Positions 1-8,811 are shown, numbered from the stretch's first letter. The stretch is DNA of 11,807 bases from Acidobacteriaceae bacterium (GCA_030040115.1 JASHUH010000107.1:1-11807); one strand, 5' to 3'. Notes: generated from the letters alone by a model not told the origin. Translations and numbers: made by a program.

Positions 1-1558
1 TTACAAGACCCAGGAGAACATGCGTGGCGAGCTGAACAAGGAGACCGGCGAAATCACGGCCTACATCTACAAGACCGTCGTCGCCGACGAGGACCAGATC
101 GAAGATCCCGTGAATCAGATCACCCTTGCCGAAGCCAATGAACTGGCGCCCGGCGTCGAGGTGGGTAGCGAAATCCGCATGTACCGCGACACCAGCCCCT
201 TGGGCCGCATCGCCGCCCAGTTGGCTAAGCAGATCATTTTCCAGAAGGTCCGCGAAGCCGAGCGCGACACCGTTTTCCAGGAGTACGCGCACCGCGAAAA
301 AGAAGTGCTCAACGCCACCGTCAAACGCATCGAAGGCCAGGACGTCATCTTCGACCTGGGCAAGGCTGAGGCCCGCTGCCCTAAGCGCGAGCAGTCCCGT
401 CTCGAGCAGTTCACTGTCGGCGAGCGCGTGCGCGTGGTGCTGCTCAAAGTGGATCGCGCCGCCAAGGGCCCGCAGGTCATCGTCAGCCGCGCCGCGCCGG
501 AACTCGTGCAAAACCTCTTCCAGTCCGAGGTTCCTGAAATCTACGACAGCACGGTCGTCATCAAGGCCATCGCGCGCGAGGCCGGCGAGCGCACCAAGAT
601 CGCCGTGCAATCCCGCGACAAGGACGTGGACCCCGTGGGCGCCTGCGTGGGCATGAAAGGCATGCGCGTGCAGTCCATCATTCGCGAGCTGCGGGGGGAA
701 AAAATCGATATCATCGAGTACTCCGACGAAATCACCACTTTCGCCGAAAAGGCCCTGCAGCCGGCCAAGGTCAGCCGCGTTTCCATCACCGACCTTACTG
801 AAAAGCAACTTGAAGTCATCGTCGATGACACGCAGCTTTCCCTCGCTATCGGCAAAAAAGGCCAGAACGTGCGTCTCGCCGCCAAGCTCCTGGGTTGGAA
901 AATCGATATCAAGAGCGAGGAAGAAAAGCGCCAGGAGGTCGAACAGCAGATGCAGGCGCTCGCCGGCGGTCCCGCCACGCCCATCGAGCAGGTCACCGAA
1001 CTCGGCGAAAGCATCATCCAGAAGCTGGTTGCCGCCGGCGTCACCACCGTCGAGGCTCTCGCCGACATGACTCCCGAGCAACTCGAGGAGATTCCCGGCA
1101 TCGGCGAGAAGACCCTCGAAAAAATCAGCATCGCCGTCCGCCACTACTTCGGTCACTTTGAGGAAGGCGAGGAAGACCGGCCTTCCGCTCCCACTGAAGA
1201 GGCTGTCGACGAACCGGCCGCGCTCACTGCCGCCGCCGACACCGAGACGCCGCCGTCGGGTGCATCTGAAATCGAAACACCCACGCCCGCCGAAGCCACT
1301 GCCGAGGCCGAACTCGAAAATGCCGAGGATGTACTGGGTGAGGCTGAGAGCGTGCGCGCCGCCCAGGCGGAAGACGACCTTGCCGCCGCCAGTGAGCGTA
1401 TGGAAAGTTTGGCGGAAGACGAGACTGAGAACCAGAACCTCACCGCGGCCGAATTGGCGGTTGAGAATGTTCCGCCGGCCGACGAAGCCCTACTGCCGGA
1501 TTTGGAAGCGGAAGAGCCGGGAGCCGGCGCGAACGACGAAGAAAAGGGGGGCCGGTGA
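1..1558 (+). CDS. nusA: Transcription termination/antitermination factor NusA (5'-partial)
   Basis: NusA binds RNA polymerase and nascent RNA in the cytoplasm and modulates pausing, termination and antitermination. The reading frame is open from base 2 (Y-K-T-Q-E-N before the first Met at 20), so the gene runs off the left edge and the Met at 20 is internal; the NTD is only partly present. Domains in order: end of the RNAP-binding NTD, S1 domain (about nt 300-490), KH1 (about 536-730, GMKG loop), KH2 (about 770-920, GKKG loop in LSLAIGKKGQN), then a helix-hairpin-helix/SAM-like repeat (about 1001-1150, with IPGIGEKTLEKI). The last ~130 residues (1160-1555) are a low-complexity, strongly acidic Glu/Ala/Asp tail. 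The stop is TGA at 1556-1558. infB follows 125 bases downstream on the same strand, the usual order in bacteria. Identity is certain; the true start is outside the window. Confidence 0.97.
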   Translation, partial: YKTQENMRGELNKETGEITAYIYKTVVADEDQIEDPVNQITLAEANELAPGVEVGSEIRMYRDTSPLGRIAAQLAKQIIFQKVREAERDTVFQEYAHREKEVLNATVKRIEGQDVIFDLGKAEARCPKREQSRLEQFTVGERVRVVLLKVDRAAKGPQVIVSRAAPELVQNLFQSEVPEIYDSTVVIKAIAREAGERTKIAVQSRDKDVDPVGACVGMKGMRVQSIIRELRGEKIDIIEYSDEITTFAEKALQPAKVSRVSITDLTEKQLEVIVDDTQLSLAIGKKGQNVRLAAKLLGWKIDIKSEEEKRQEVEQQMQALAGGPATPIEQVTELGESIIQKLVAAGVTTVEALADMTPEQLEEIPGIGEKTLEKISIAVRHYFGHFEEGEEDRPSAPTEEAVDEPAALTAAADTETPPSGASEIETPTPAEATAEAELENAEDVLGEAESVRAAQAEDDLAAASERMESLAEDETENQNLTAAELAVENVPPADEALLPDLEAEEPGAGANDEEKGGR

Positions 1559-1591
1559 GTCACGGCGCGCGCCATGCTCCGCTTTCACCGG
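1552..1591 (+). other. Hairpin overlapping the nusA stop codon
   Basis: CCGGTGA (1552-1558, containing the nusA TGA) is a perfect inverted repeat of TCACCGG (1585-1591). Across one mismatch it can extend by GG (1549-1550) with CC (1593-1594). The loop contains the self-complementary GGCGCGCGCC at 1564-1573. No T-run follows, so it is not a classical intrinsic terminator. It could be an attenuator, a processing site or chance in GC-rich DNA. Confidence 0.3.
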
Positions 1592-1683
1592 ACCATTCGA
1601 GCAACACCATCAACAGCAGCCATTGCCACGGAGTAGCTATGAGCGACTAAGGGCTTTGGAGAGCAGGAATCGAAAAGAGGCGG

Positions 1684-4600
1684 ATGAGTAAGGTTCGTAT
1701 CAACGATCTTGCGCGCGAGTTGGAAATCAAACCTCGCGCAATTATCGAAATTCTTCCCGAACTCGGCGTCGCCGGAGTCAAGACCCACTCCAGCTCGCTC
1801 GAAGCCGAGGAGGCGGAGAAAGTGCGCGCTCATTTCCAGCGCGACGCGCAGCCCTCCGTCCATTTGAGCGCCGGTTCCGCGCGCTCTGCGCAGGCGATCA
1901 CGCCCAAAATCGATCTGTCGCACATCTCCAAACCGGGCGACGTGATGAAGGCGATTCTGGCCAAGAAAAAAGAAGAGGAAGAGGAAGCGCGCCAGGCGCG
2001 GCTCGCCTCCCGGCCATCGCCGCCGCCATTACCCCCTGCCCAGCCCATTCAACGGGCCGCCGCCCCAGCCACCGCGGTTGCTCCTCCTGCCCCGCCGCGT
2101 CCCGCCGCGCCCGCGCGTCCCGAGCCCCGGAAAATCGTTCCTCAGCCCCGTTCCGCGCCGCCCATCGTTGCTGCTCCTTCTACGCCCGCCATCGCCTCGC
2201 GTCCCCCAGCCCATCCGGTGGTGGCGAAGGCGCCTGCGGCGGTTGCTGCAGCCCCGCGCCCGGTGGTCGCGGTTTCTCGGCCGGCCACCGTAGTGGTTAA
2301 GCCGACCGTAATCCCGGCGCCCACACGCGAAGAGCAGCCCCGGGCTTCGGAAACACCAGCGGTTGCGGTCAGGCCGCCCGCCGTCGCCGCCGCCGCCACG
2401 CCAATCCCCGTTGCCGCTCCACCGGCTCCGCAGCCGTTCCCTTCCGCCGAGCCTGCGTCTGTCGCTGAAATCTCCGAGCCCACTCCGGTCGCCGTCGCCA
2501 CTGAGCCTATGGCGATGACTGCGCCGCCGGTCGCGGAAGCTCATGTCCCTGCCGCCAGCGCCTCGTCCGCTGCGGTCGAATCTGTGCCGGCTCCACGCCC
2601 GCACCCGCATCCGGCTCCGCCCGCGCGTCGCATGGTGATGCCGCAAACCGGTCCGCGTCCGGTCTATAAAGCCTCCATCGTTCCCCCGCCGCCTCCCGCC
2701 GCCCAGGCTTCTGGCGCCGGCATTCAGCGCGGAAAACCAATCTTCGATCGCAGGCCTGCAGGCGCTCCTGGAGCGGGTCAGCGCGTCGCAGGCGCTCCCG
2801 GCCAGACTCTCGGCGGACCGCGGCCCAAGCACCCCACACGCTCCATCCCGGGAGGATTCGCCGCAGGCGCTTCGGCGGTTCCCGGCGGGCGTCCCGGTTT
2901 TGGCGGGCGTCCTGGCTTTGGCGCACCCCGTCCCGGCTTTGGCGGTCCGCGCGTCGGTCCCGGCGGCGCGCCGCCGCCCACTGAGGCGCCTCGTCCGCAG
3001 CGCGCCTCTTCGCGTGGCCGGGGCAGAGGCCAGCAGCAGTATCCAAAAACCAAGGAAGGCCCGATGAAGGGCTTCGTGCCCCCGCCGCGCTATAGTGGCG
3101 TGCCCTACTCCACGGAGCCTTTGCCCATCACCCGCGAAATCACCGTTACTGAAGGCATCAGCGTCAAGGACCTCGCCGAAAAGCTCGAAGTCCGCGCCAA
3201 GGACCTCATCGCCACACTGCTCATGCGCGGCGTCTTCGTCACCGTCAATCAGTCCCTCGACGCGGAAATGGTCAAAGACGTCGCCGCTAAATTCGGCGCC
3301 GCCGCCAACGTCATCAGCTACGAGGAAGAGCTCGAAAACCAGGCCATCGAAGAAGTTCTCGACGTCGAAAACACCGACGTCGTCGAAACGCCCCGCGCCC
3401 CGGTGGTCACCGTCATGGGCCACGTCGATCACGGCAAGACTTCGCTCCTCGACGCCATCCGCGAAACCGATGTCGCCGCCGGCGAAGCCGGGGGCATCAC
3501 CCAGCACATTGGCGCCTACAAAGTGAAATTCGCCAAGGAGGGCTCGCCCGCCTCCGGCCGCGAAATCGTCTTCCTCGACACTCCCGGCCACGAAGCGTTC
3601 ACCCGCATGCGCGCCCGCGGCGCCAAAGTCACCGACATCGTGGTCATCGTCGTTGCCGCCGACGATGGCGTGATGCCGCAGACCATCGAGGCCATCGACC
3701 ACGCCAAGGCCGCCGACGTCCCCATCATCGTCGCCGTCAATAAAATCGATAAGCCCGAAGCCAACCCCGAGCGGGTCAAAAAACAGCTTGCCGACCGCGG
3801 CCTCATCCCCGAGGAGTGGGCGGGCGGCTCCGAAGGCACGGTTTTCGTCGAGGTCTCCGCCAAAAAGCGCATCCACCTCGATCTGCTCCTCGAAATGATT
3901 TGCCTGGTCTCCGACATCAAGGCCCCCAAGGCCACACCCGGCCGCAAAGCCGTGGGCTCCGTCCTCGAGGCCAAGCTCGACCGCGGCCGCGGTGCCGTCG
4001 CCACCGTCCTCGTCCAGGACGGCACTCTGCGCTCCAACGACAGCTACATCGTCGGCAACACCTTCGGCAAAGTCCGCGCCTTGTTCGACGATCGCGGCCG
4101 CTCGCTCGAAGAAGCCGGACCCTCCACGCCCGTCGAAGTCCTCGGCCTCGAATCCCTCCCCGACGCCGGCGACACTTTCCTCGTGGTCGCCGACCGCGAC
4201 AAAGCCAAGTCCATCGCCCAGTACCGCAAGATGAAGGAGCGCGAAGCCCAGCTCGCCAAGAGCTCCCGCGTCTCTCTCGAAGGCCTCGCTGAGCAAATTC
4301 GCCAGGCCGGCGTCAAAGATCTGCCCCTCATCATCAAGGGCGACGTTACCGGCTCCGTCGAAGTCCTCGCCGACTCCCTCGCCCGCATGTCCACGGAGAA
4401 GGTGCGCATCAAGGTCATCCACTCCGGCGTCGGCTCCATTACCGAAAGCGACGTCCTCCTCGCCACCGCCTCCAACGCCATCATCATCGGCTTCAACGTT
4501 CGCCCCGAGCGCAAGGCCGCCGAGCTCGCCCAGCAGGAGAACGTCGATATCCGTCTGCACTCCATCATTTATGAGCTGCAGGATGAGATTCATCTCGCCA

Positions 4601-4950
4601 TGATGGGTCTGCTCGAACCCGCCTTCAAGGAGAACTACCTCGGCCGCGCCGAAGTCCTCAACGTCTTCAAGATTCCCAAGGTGGGCTCCATCGCCGGCTG
4701 CCGCGTCCAGGACGGCGTCATTCGCCGCGACGCCGAAGTCAAAATCCTCCGCGATGGCGAGCAGGTCTTCAAAGGCAAGATCGCCTCCCTCAAGCGCTTC
4801 AAAGACGACGCCCGCGAAGTCACCAACGGCATGGAGTGCGGCGTCGGCGTCGCTAACTTCACCGACTTCAAAGAAGGCGACGTCCTCGAAGCCTTTACCA
4901 CCGAGAAACTCGCCGCCGATCTCGGCGCCCTCACCTCCGCCAAAGCCTGA
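1684..4950 (+). CDS. infB: Translation initiation factor IF-2
   Basis: IF2 is the GTPase that brings formylmethionyl-tRNA to the 30S subunit and promotes subunit joining. The protein is 1088 aa, long for the family (E. coli IF2 is about 890). Residues 1-50 ([16 protein letters not shown]...) are a first IF2_N domain. About 60-484 is a Pro/Ala/Val linker that ends in a Gly/Arg/Phe stretch with RPGFG repeats (about 401-423). A second IF2_N-like domain lies at about 485-545. The G domain carries G1 GHVDHGKT (579-586), G2 in [11 protein letters not shown]3 DTPGH (632-636), G4 NKID (686-689) and G5 SAK (725-727), all intact. A beta-barrel domain II, IF2 domain III (about 865-975) and the fMet-tRNA-binding C domain follow. 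The start ATG is preceded by AAAAGAGG with short spacing. It lies downstream of nusA; no ylxR lies between and no rbfA/truB follows before the strand switch. Confidence 0.98.
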   Translation: MSKVRINDLARELEIKPRAIIEILPELGVAGVKTHSSSLEAEEAEKVRAHFQRDAQPSVHLSAGSARSAQAITPKIDLSHISKPGDVMKAILAKKKEEEEEARQARLASRPSPPPLPPAQPIQRAAAPATAVAPPAPPRPAAPARPEPRKIVPQPRSAPPIVAAPSTPAIASRPPAHPVVAKAPAAVAAAPRPVVAVSRPATVVVKPTVIPAPTREEQPRASETPAVAVRPPAVAAAATPIPVAAPPAPQPFPSAEPASVAEISEPTPVAVATEPMAMTAPPVAEAHVPAASASSAAVESVPAPRPHPHPAPPARRMVMPQTGPRPVYKASIVPPPPPAAQASGAGIQRGKPIFDRRPAGAPGAGQRVAGAPGQTLGGPRPKHPTRSIPGGFAAGASAVPGGRPGFGGRPGFGAPRPGFGGPRVGPGGAPPPTEAPRPQRASSRGRGRGQQQYPKTKEGPMKGFVPPPRYSGVPYSTEPLPITREITVTEGISVKDLAEKLEVRAKDLIATLLMRGVFVTVNQSLDAEMVKDVAAKFGAAANVISYEEELENQAIEEVLDVENTDVVETPRAPVVTVMGHVDHGKTSLLDAIRETDVAAGEAGGITQHIGAYKVKFAKEGSPASGREIVFLDTPGHEAFTRMRARGAKVTDIVVIVVAADDGVMPQTIEAIDHAKAADVPIIVAVNKIDKPEANPERVKKQLADRGLIPEEWAGGSEGTVFVEVSAKKRIHLDLLLEMICLVSDIKAPKATPGRKAVGSVLEAKLDRGRGAVATVLVQDGTLRSNDSYIVGNTFGKVRALFDDRGRSLEEAGPSTPVEVLGLESLPDAGDTFLVVADRDKAKSIAQYRKMKEREAQLAKSSRVSLEGLAEQIRQAGVKDLPLIIKGDVTGSVEVLADSLARMSTEKVRIKVIHSGVGSITESDVLLATASNAIIIGFNVRPERKAAELAQQENVDIRLHSIIYELQDEIHLAMMGLLEPAFKENYLGRAEVLNVFKIPKVGSIAGCRVQDGVIRRDAEVKILRDGEQVFKGKIASLKRFKDDAREVTNGMECGVGVANFTDFKEGDVLEAFTTEKLAADLGALTSAKA

Positions 4951-4966
4951 TCCTCTCTCCAACCCG

Positions 4967-5004
4967 CAAAAATGGCCCGCGCCTCACTCCGAGACGCGGG
5001 CCAT
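4967..5004 (-). terminator. Intrinsic terminator for the minus-strand permease gene
   Basis: ATGGCCCGCG (4972-4981) and CGCGGGCCAT (4995-5004) form a perfect 10-bp stem with a 13-nt loop. Read on the minus strand, the stem is followed by TTTT (AAAA at 4968-4971 on the plus strand) and lies about 44 bases past the permease stop. On the plus strand no T-run follows, so it should work mainly for the minus strand, though the hairpin may also slow transcripts leaving infB. Confidence 0.75.
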
Positions 5005-5047
5005 GACCTGAGATATTGCCAGGAGCCTGAAAAGGAACTTGCGATGG

Positions 5048-7471
5048 TCACTCGATGCGGAGCACGCGCATCGGCTCCACCGAAGCAGCGCGCCGGGCGG
5101 GCAAAAAGCAGGCTAAAACTGCGGTAATCAGCAGAACGGCGGCGACGCTGCCGAACGCGGAAAAATCCAATGCGCCTACGCCAAACAGCAGGCTTTGCAT
5201 CGCGCGGCCCACAAAGTAAGCCCCAATGAGACCGATTCCCGTTCCGATGGCGGCGAGGATCACGCCATCACGAACCACGAGAGCCACCACGCGGTTGCGT
5301 GTTGCTCCCAGCGCCATGCGAAGGGCAATCTCGTGTGCGCGCTGCGCCACGGAAAACGACATCACGCCGTAAATGCCGAGCGCGGCGAGGAACAGCGCAA
5401 TGGCGGCGAAACAACTGAAGAGCACCAGCGTGAACCGCTCGTTGGCCATCGTTTCGTCGCGTACTGCGTCCATGGTCAACGGATTCGCCAGGGCCACCGT
5501 GGGATCGACCTCATGCACCGCGGTGGCAACGCTGGCCAGCATGGTCGCAGGGTCCTCGGCAGTGCGCACGCCGAACTCCGCCGTCGGCCAGGGGCTTTGC
5601 ATAAAGGGGACCAGCATTTCCGGCTGTTGCCGGCGCTGATCGGCGGCATGCACGTTGTGATACGTTCCCACGATCTGCCACGCAATGGCCGGCCCTAACT
5701 TTGTCACGCCAGGAATGATCTGCTCGACATCCACGCGCGCCAGCAACGGGTTCTTGCCTTTCAGGTACATCTTGATGAAGTCCTGATTGACCATCGCCAC
5801 CGGGATGCTGCCGGCCGTGTCCTGGCCGGTAAATGCGCGTCCCGTTTCGATCTGAATGCCAAAGGTTCCAAAATAGTCCGGCGTGACCATGCCGAAGAAC
5901 GTGTTGGGCCGCTTGGAGCGGTCGGCGTACGTGGGCCCTCCTTCCAACGTAAAGGGCATGCCGAAGCCGGCGCCATAGAGCGGCATGCCGGTCATGGCCG
6001 CAGCATGAGTCACCCCGGGCACGGCGTCAATGTGGGCCAGGATGTCGCGGTAATACGCAGTGATAGTCTTCGGGTCCTTTGGCCGTGAATCCGGCACGGG
6101 CAGAAAAAAGGTGAGCACATGATCCGTTCTCACGCCCAGGTCCACGTGCGTCAGGTTCCAGAAGCTGTGGATGGTAAGGCCGGCGCCCGCAAGCAGCGCC
6201 AGGGCCAGCGCGGTTTCGCCCACCACGAGAATGCGCCCGAGGCGATGCTTGCCCGCGCTCGTGCCGGTGCGGCCGCCCTCTTTCAGCGTCTCGCCGGGAT
6301 CGAGCCGCGATGCCAACCAGGCTGGAGCACAACCAGCCAGCAGTCCAGCCAAAGTGGCCGCCGCCAAGGTGAAAAGCAGGACGGGAATGTTAAGGCGCAG
6401 ATCGGCTTGGCTGGACAGCATGTCCTGCGGCATGGCGGCAATTAACCCCTGGAGCATGGCGTAGCCAAAACCCACGCCCAGGGCGCCGCCGGCAACGGCC
6501 AGCAACAAACTCTCGGTGAGCAGTTGGGTAAAGATGGTCCTGCGCGACGCACCCAGCGCGCTGCGCACCGCCATCTCTTTCTGGCGCGCGATGCCGCGCG
6601 CCAGCAGCAGATTGGCGACATTCACGCAGGCGATCAAAAGTACAAATCCCACCGCGCCCAGCAACAGCCAGAGCATTTCGATTCGATCTTTCGGCATGCG
6701 GTCATTCTTGAACGCATCGACGTATGCGCCCCAACCCTCATCGCTCTTCGGGTACATCTGCGCAATGTGGGCGGCGACCGCGTCCATATTCTGCTGCGCC
6801 TGCGGGATGGTGACGCCGGGCTTGAGGCGGCCGATCACCAGGAGCCAGTGAAAGTCGTGATTGAGCTGGTCCGGCGTGAAGACCAGAGGCGCCGTGAGTT
6901 GAAATCGCTCGCGGTCGAAGAACCCAGGCTGCTGCACGCCGACCACGGTATATGGCTCATCGTTCAAACGCAGAGTCGTGCCGATGATGTGGCGATTGGC
7001 CCCGAGCCTCTCCCATAATTTGTGGGTAAGGATCACCACGTGGTTGCGGCCGGCCACTCCCTCTTCGGGCAGAAAATATCGGCCCATAAACAGCGGCTGG
7101 CCCAGCATGCGCAGCATCCCGGGACTCTCGAGGTTGGCCGCGACGAATTCCGGCCGGTCTTTGGTGGCCAGGTTAAAGTCTTGGCCCGACAAAGCGCAGA
7201 GGTCCTGGAACACGGCGCTCTGCTGCTTCCAGTCGATATAGTCTCCCGCGGCCACCACATTGTGGAAGTTCTGAATCTTCGACCAGACCATCACGAGCTG
7301 TTCCGCGTGGGGAAACGGCAAGGGGGCCAGCAGCGTCGCATAATCCATGGTGAAGATGGCCGTGTTGGCGCCAATGCCCAGCGCCAGAGTCAGCAGGACA
7401 GTCACGGTCATGCCGGGGTTCCGGGCCAACATGCGGATGCTGATCCGGAGGTTCTGAGGCAAAGTTGGCAT
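5048..7471 (-). CDS. Duplicated MacB/FtsX-type permease, ADOP family
   Basis: This is an 807-aa inner-membrane permease built from two MacB-periplasmic-core plus FtsX-domain halves. Predicted membrane segments: about 20-42, 266-291, 316-342, 362-386 (first half), and 412-437, 679-708, 728-756, 769-790 (second half). The regions between, about 45-255 and 440-675, are large extracytoplasmic domains. The FtsX-type motifs ARQKEMAVRSALGASRR (about 295-311) and AHEIALRMALGATRNRV (about 712-728) occur once in each half and confirm the duplication. The arrangement matches the acidobacterial duplicated orphan permease (ADOP) family, known as large paralogous sets usually not beside an ATPase gene; none is present here either. 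The substrate is unknown; MacB relatives use ATP-driven conformational change for export or signalling. The start ATG has an upstream AGGGA on the minus strand. The gene is convergent with infB and stands alone. The N-terminal PadR-like or cytoplasmic leader seen in some family members is absent. Confidence 0.9.
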   Translation of the reverse strand: MPTLPQNLRISIRMLARNPGMTVTVLLTLALGIGANTAIFTMDYATLLAPLPFPHAEQLVMVWSKIQNFHNVVAAGDYIDWKQQSAVFQDLCALSGQDFNLATKDRPEFVAANLESPGMLRMLGQPLFMGRYFLPEEGVAGRNHVVILTHKLWERLGANRHIIGTTLRLNDEPYTVVGVQQPGFFDRERFQLTAPLVFTPDQLNHDFHWLLVIGRLKPGVTIPQAQQNMDAVAAHIAQMYPKSDEGWGAYVDAFKNDRMPKDRIEMLWLLLGAVGFVLLIACVNVANLLLARGIARQKEMAVRSALGASRRTIFTQLLTESLLLAVAGGALGVGFGYAMLQGLIAAMPQDMLSSQADLRLNIPVLLFTLAAATLAGLLAGCAPAWLASRLDPGETLKEGGRTGTSAGKHRLGRILVVGETALALALLAGAGLTIHSFWNLTHVDLGVRTDHVLTFFLPVPDSRPKDPKTITAYYRDILAHIDAVPGVTHAAAMTGMPLYGAGFGMPFTLEGGPTYADRSKRPNTFFGMVTPDYFGTFGIQIETGRAFTGQDTAGSIPVAMVNQDFIKMYLKGKNPLLARVDVEQIIPGVTKLGPAIAWQIVGTYHNVHAADQRRQQPEMLVPFMQSPWPTAEFGVRTAEDPATMLASVATAVHEVDPTVALANPLTMDAVRDETMANERFTLVLFSCFAAIALFLAALGIYGVMSFSVAQRAHEIALRMALGATRNRVVALVVRDGVILAAIGTGIGLIGAYFVGRAMQSLLFGVGALDFSAFGSVAAVLLITAVLACFLPARRAASVEPMRVLRIE

Positions 7472-7492
7472 GGTGATCCCTGTGCAAGGTGC

Positions 7493-7504
7493 TGCAGATC
7501 TGCA
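7493..7504. promoter_or_regulatory. 12-bp palindrome upstream of the permease
   Basis: TGCAGATCTGCA is a perfect palindrome whose near edge is 22 bases upstream of the permease start (minus strand), where an operator overlapping the early transcript could lie. Only one copy was noticed and no regulator gene is adjacent, so the functional reading is weak. Confidence 0.2.
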
Positions 7505-7841
7505 AACGGCGCCTTAAAAATACGAATCGATCGAAGTGACGCTCTATTGAGTCGAAAGTCACCCGGGGCCGACGCCGATCCCCTGCAAACCGGTCTTCGA
7601 CCGATGGATGCGAATGTGCTCCGGCTCGAATTGAGTAGCCTGGGGCTATGGTAATCCCACCCACAAGATTTCGTGGCCCCAGTCCAGCCAAACTCCTGAA
7701 AGGCGATGCGCGCACACCCGCACGGGCGGTAGATGCCTATCCCGTCGAGCAGAGGAGAGTGCGCGACGGAAATCCAAAAAATACTTCCGCAATTTCCCGA
7801 TTATTTCGCACCGTTCGTCATAATAGGAACTATTCAAGCCG

Positions 7842-7916
7842 AAAAAGGGCGCGTTCTCACCGGAAATCGGTCTTACGATTTCCCGGGAATCCCTTTCGGA
7901 AGCAAAACGCGCCCTT
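7842..7916 (-). terminator. Nested hairpin, probable terminator of the RIC transcript
   Basis: The outer stem is AAGGGCGCGTT (7845-7855) with AACGCGCCCTT (7906-7916), 11 bp perfect. The inner stem is GGAAATCG (7862-7869) with CGATTTCC (7876-7883), 8 bp with a 6-nt loop, extendable by two G-C pairs across a one-base bulge. Read on the minus strand the outer stem ends in CGCCC followed by TTTTT (AAAAA at 7842-7846 on plus), the layout of an intrinsic terminator, about 160 bases after the RIC stop codon. The two-level structure is larger than a simple terminator needs, so a structured RNA or an imperfect repeat element is also possible. Confidence 0.5.
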
Positions 7917-8072
7917 GAATGGCGCCTCGATCAACGTCCCGGATCGCGTGCCGACTGGGGACAGACGGTTTGCCGCCTATAAACATGGCCTTTGGCCGAA
8001 CGCCTGCGGAGGACGCGGACACTCGATGACGGATCGAAATAATCTTTATCTCAACGCGATCCCTGCCCGGCA

Positions 8073-8792
8073 CTATGCGTAACTCTCGTCAAGCTCAACA
8101 GCTCGTGGGAAAAGGATGTTGTTTTCGAGATGGACGTGTTGATGCAGATCCTTCTCGAACTCTGCGAGCGCCTGGTAAAAGCCCCGATAGGTGGGACAGG
8201 CCCATTCCGGCGGTGTGAATTCATCGCTCAGCAAGCGGATTTGGGCCATGGCTTCGCCGGCGGCCTCGTGTTCGGCAATCATCATGCGGATGGGATTGCG
8301 CACAGCGCCGAAGCAGCCGAGTGGACGTGGACCGCAAGCGGCGAGATTCCGTTCGAGATTGGTGATGTAGAGAAAGAGCACCATCTCCTCTTTCGCGAGA
8401 TGCTGGAGGAGATCCGGACCGAGCGATTGAATGAGCTGCTGAATCTGCCCCAACTCGGGACGCGTTTTTCCGTGGCGCGACACGACCTTTTGCGCCAGCA
8501 TTTCAAGGCGCGGCAACTCGGCGCGGACGTAGGCGTGATGCGTGGCTACGATATGGCTGCAGATGGTTTCGAGCGACTCCGCAGCCCAGTTCCGCCCATG
8601 TTCGCCGGCGCCAGCAGCGGCCTCTTCAATGGCTTTGAGGACCGTGTCGGGCTCGATGGAGTGCTCTTCGCAAGCTTCGCCGAGCGGCTTACGGCCGCCG
8701 CAGCAATAATCGATACCGAACTTCTCGAAGACCCGGATCGAAGCGGGTTGCTCCAGGGCGATGTCGCGGACGGTGGTTTGAGATGTGGCCAT
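8073..8792 (-). CDS. ric: RIC-family di-iron protein (YtfE/ScdA-type iron-sulfur cluster repair)
   Basis: Cytoplasmic hemerythrin-like di-iron protein that repairs iron-sulfur clusters damaged by nitric oxide or oxidants. It is 239 aa from the ATG at 8792, which has a strong AGGAG eight bases upstream on the minus strand; an upstream ATG at 8822 would add ten atypical residues. An N-terminal ScdA_N domain (about 5-45) carries the diagnostic C30-C31-G-G. The hemerythrin domain (about 75-230) shows the expected iron ligands: H86, H107, H131, E135, H175, H219 and E223, which line up with E. coli YtfE H84, H105, H129, E133, H160, H204 and E208. The insertion before H175 holds extra Cys residues (C153, C160). 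It is divergent from the Crp/Fnr regulator, with 92 bases between the two ATG codons and a shared Crp/Fnr-type box. The stop is TAG. The nearby nnrS and norB remnant support a role against NO. Confidence 0.93.
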   Translation of the reverse strand: MATSQTTVRDIALEQPASIRVFEKFGIDYCCGGRKPLGEACEEHSIEPDTVLKAIEEAAAGAGEHGRNWAAESLETICSHIVATHHAYVRAELPRLEMLAQKVVSRHGKTRPELGQIQQLIQSLGPDLLQHLAKEEMVLFLYITNLERNLAACGPRPLGCFGAVRNPIRMMIAEHEAAGEAMAQIRLLSDEFTPPEWACPTYRGFYQALAEFEKDLHQHVHLENNILFPRAVELDESYA

Positions 8793-8811
8793 GGTGATTC
8801 TCCTGCACCCG

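Larger units (their letters stand above)
7472..8072. other. Intergenic region without a supportable gene
   Basis: About 600 bases lie between the permease start and the RIC stop, both on the minus strand. Short ORFs here have arbitrary-looking composition and no recognisable domain. Contents I can point to: a 12-bp palindrome at 7493-7504, a possible minus-strand -10 (TATTTT, 7522 to 7517), a 7-bp inverted repeat CTGGGGC/GCCCCAG (7640-7646 / 7676-7682), a CATAAT hexamer at 7819-7824, a small inverted repeat AATAG-gaa-CTATT (7822-7834), and the large nested inverted repeat at 7832-7920. The stretch 7765-7835 is visibly more AT-rich than its surroundings, which suits a promoter or structured element more than coding sequence. 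Confidence 0.6.

Noticed and set aside
20..1558. ATG at 20 as the nusA start
   Set aside because: The frame is open to the window edge with family-like residues before the Met, and NusA needs a longer N-terminal domain, so the gene is partial.
2884..2970. Short DNA repeats that might suggest a tandem-repeat or CRISPR-like array
   Set aside because: They are imperfect codon-level repeats encoding the Gly/Pro/Phe patch of the IF2 linker, with no spacers.
2029..4962. 977-codon open frame on the minus strand opposite infB
   Set aside because: Composition is an artefact of the strong third-position GC bias of infB. It has repetitive Gly/Asp/Val-rich sequence, no recognisable domain, and the plus strand encodes an unmistakable IF2.
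7548..7563. Possible third Crp/Fnr box upstream of the permease (TGAGT-CGAAAG-TCACC)
   Set aside because: It shares AAAGTCAC with the other boxes but breaks the GA of the left half. AAAGTCAC also occurs inside infB at 3625-3632, so the match is likely chance.
7873..8073. 66-codon minus-strand frame starting with GTG at the RIC stop
   Set aside because: Stop-start overlap is suggestive of coupling, but the frame runs through the hairpin, has no SD and no recognisable features.
7648..8082. 144-codon plus-strand frame in the large intergenic region
   Set aside because: It crosses the nested inverted repeat, has no convincing RBS, an Arg/Asn-rich random-looking composition, and runs into the RIC stop.
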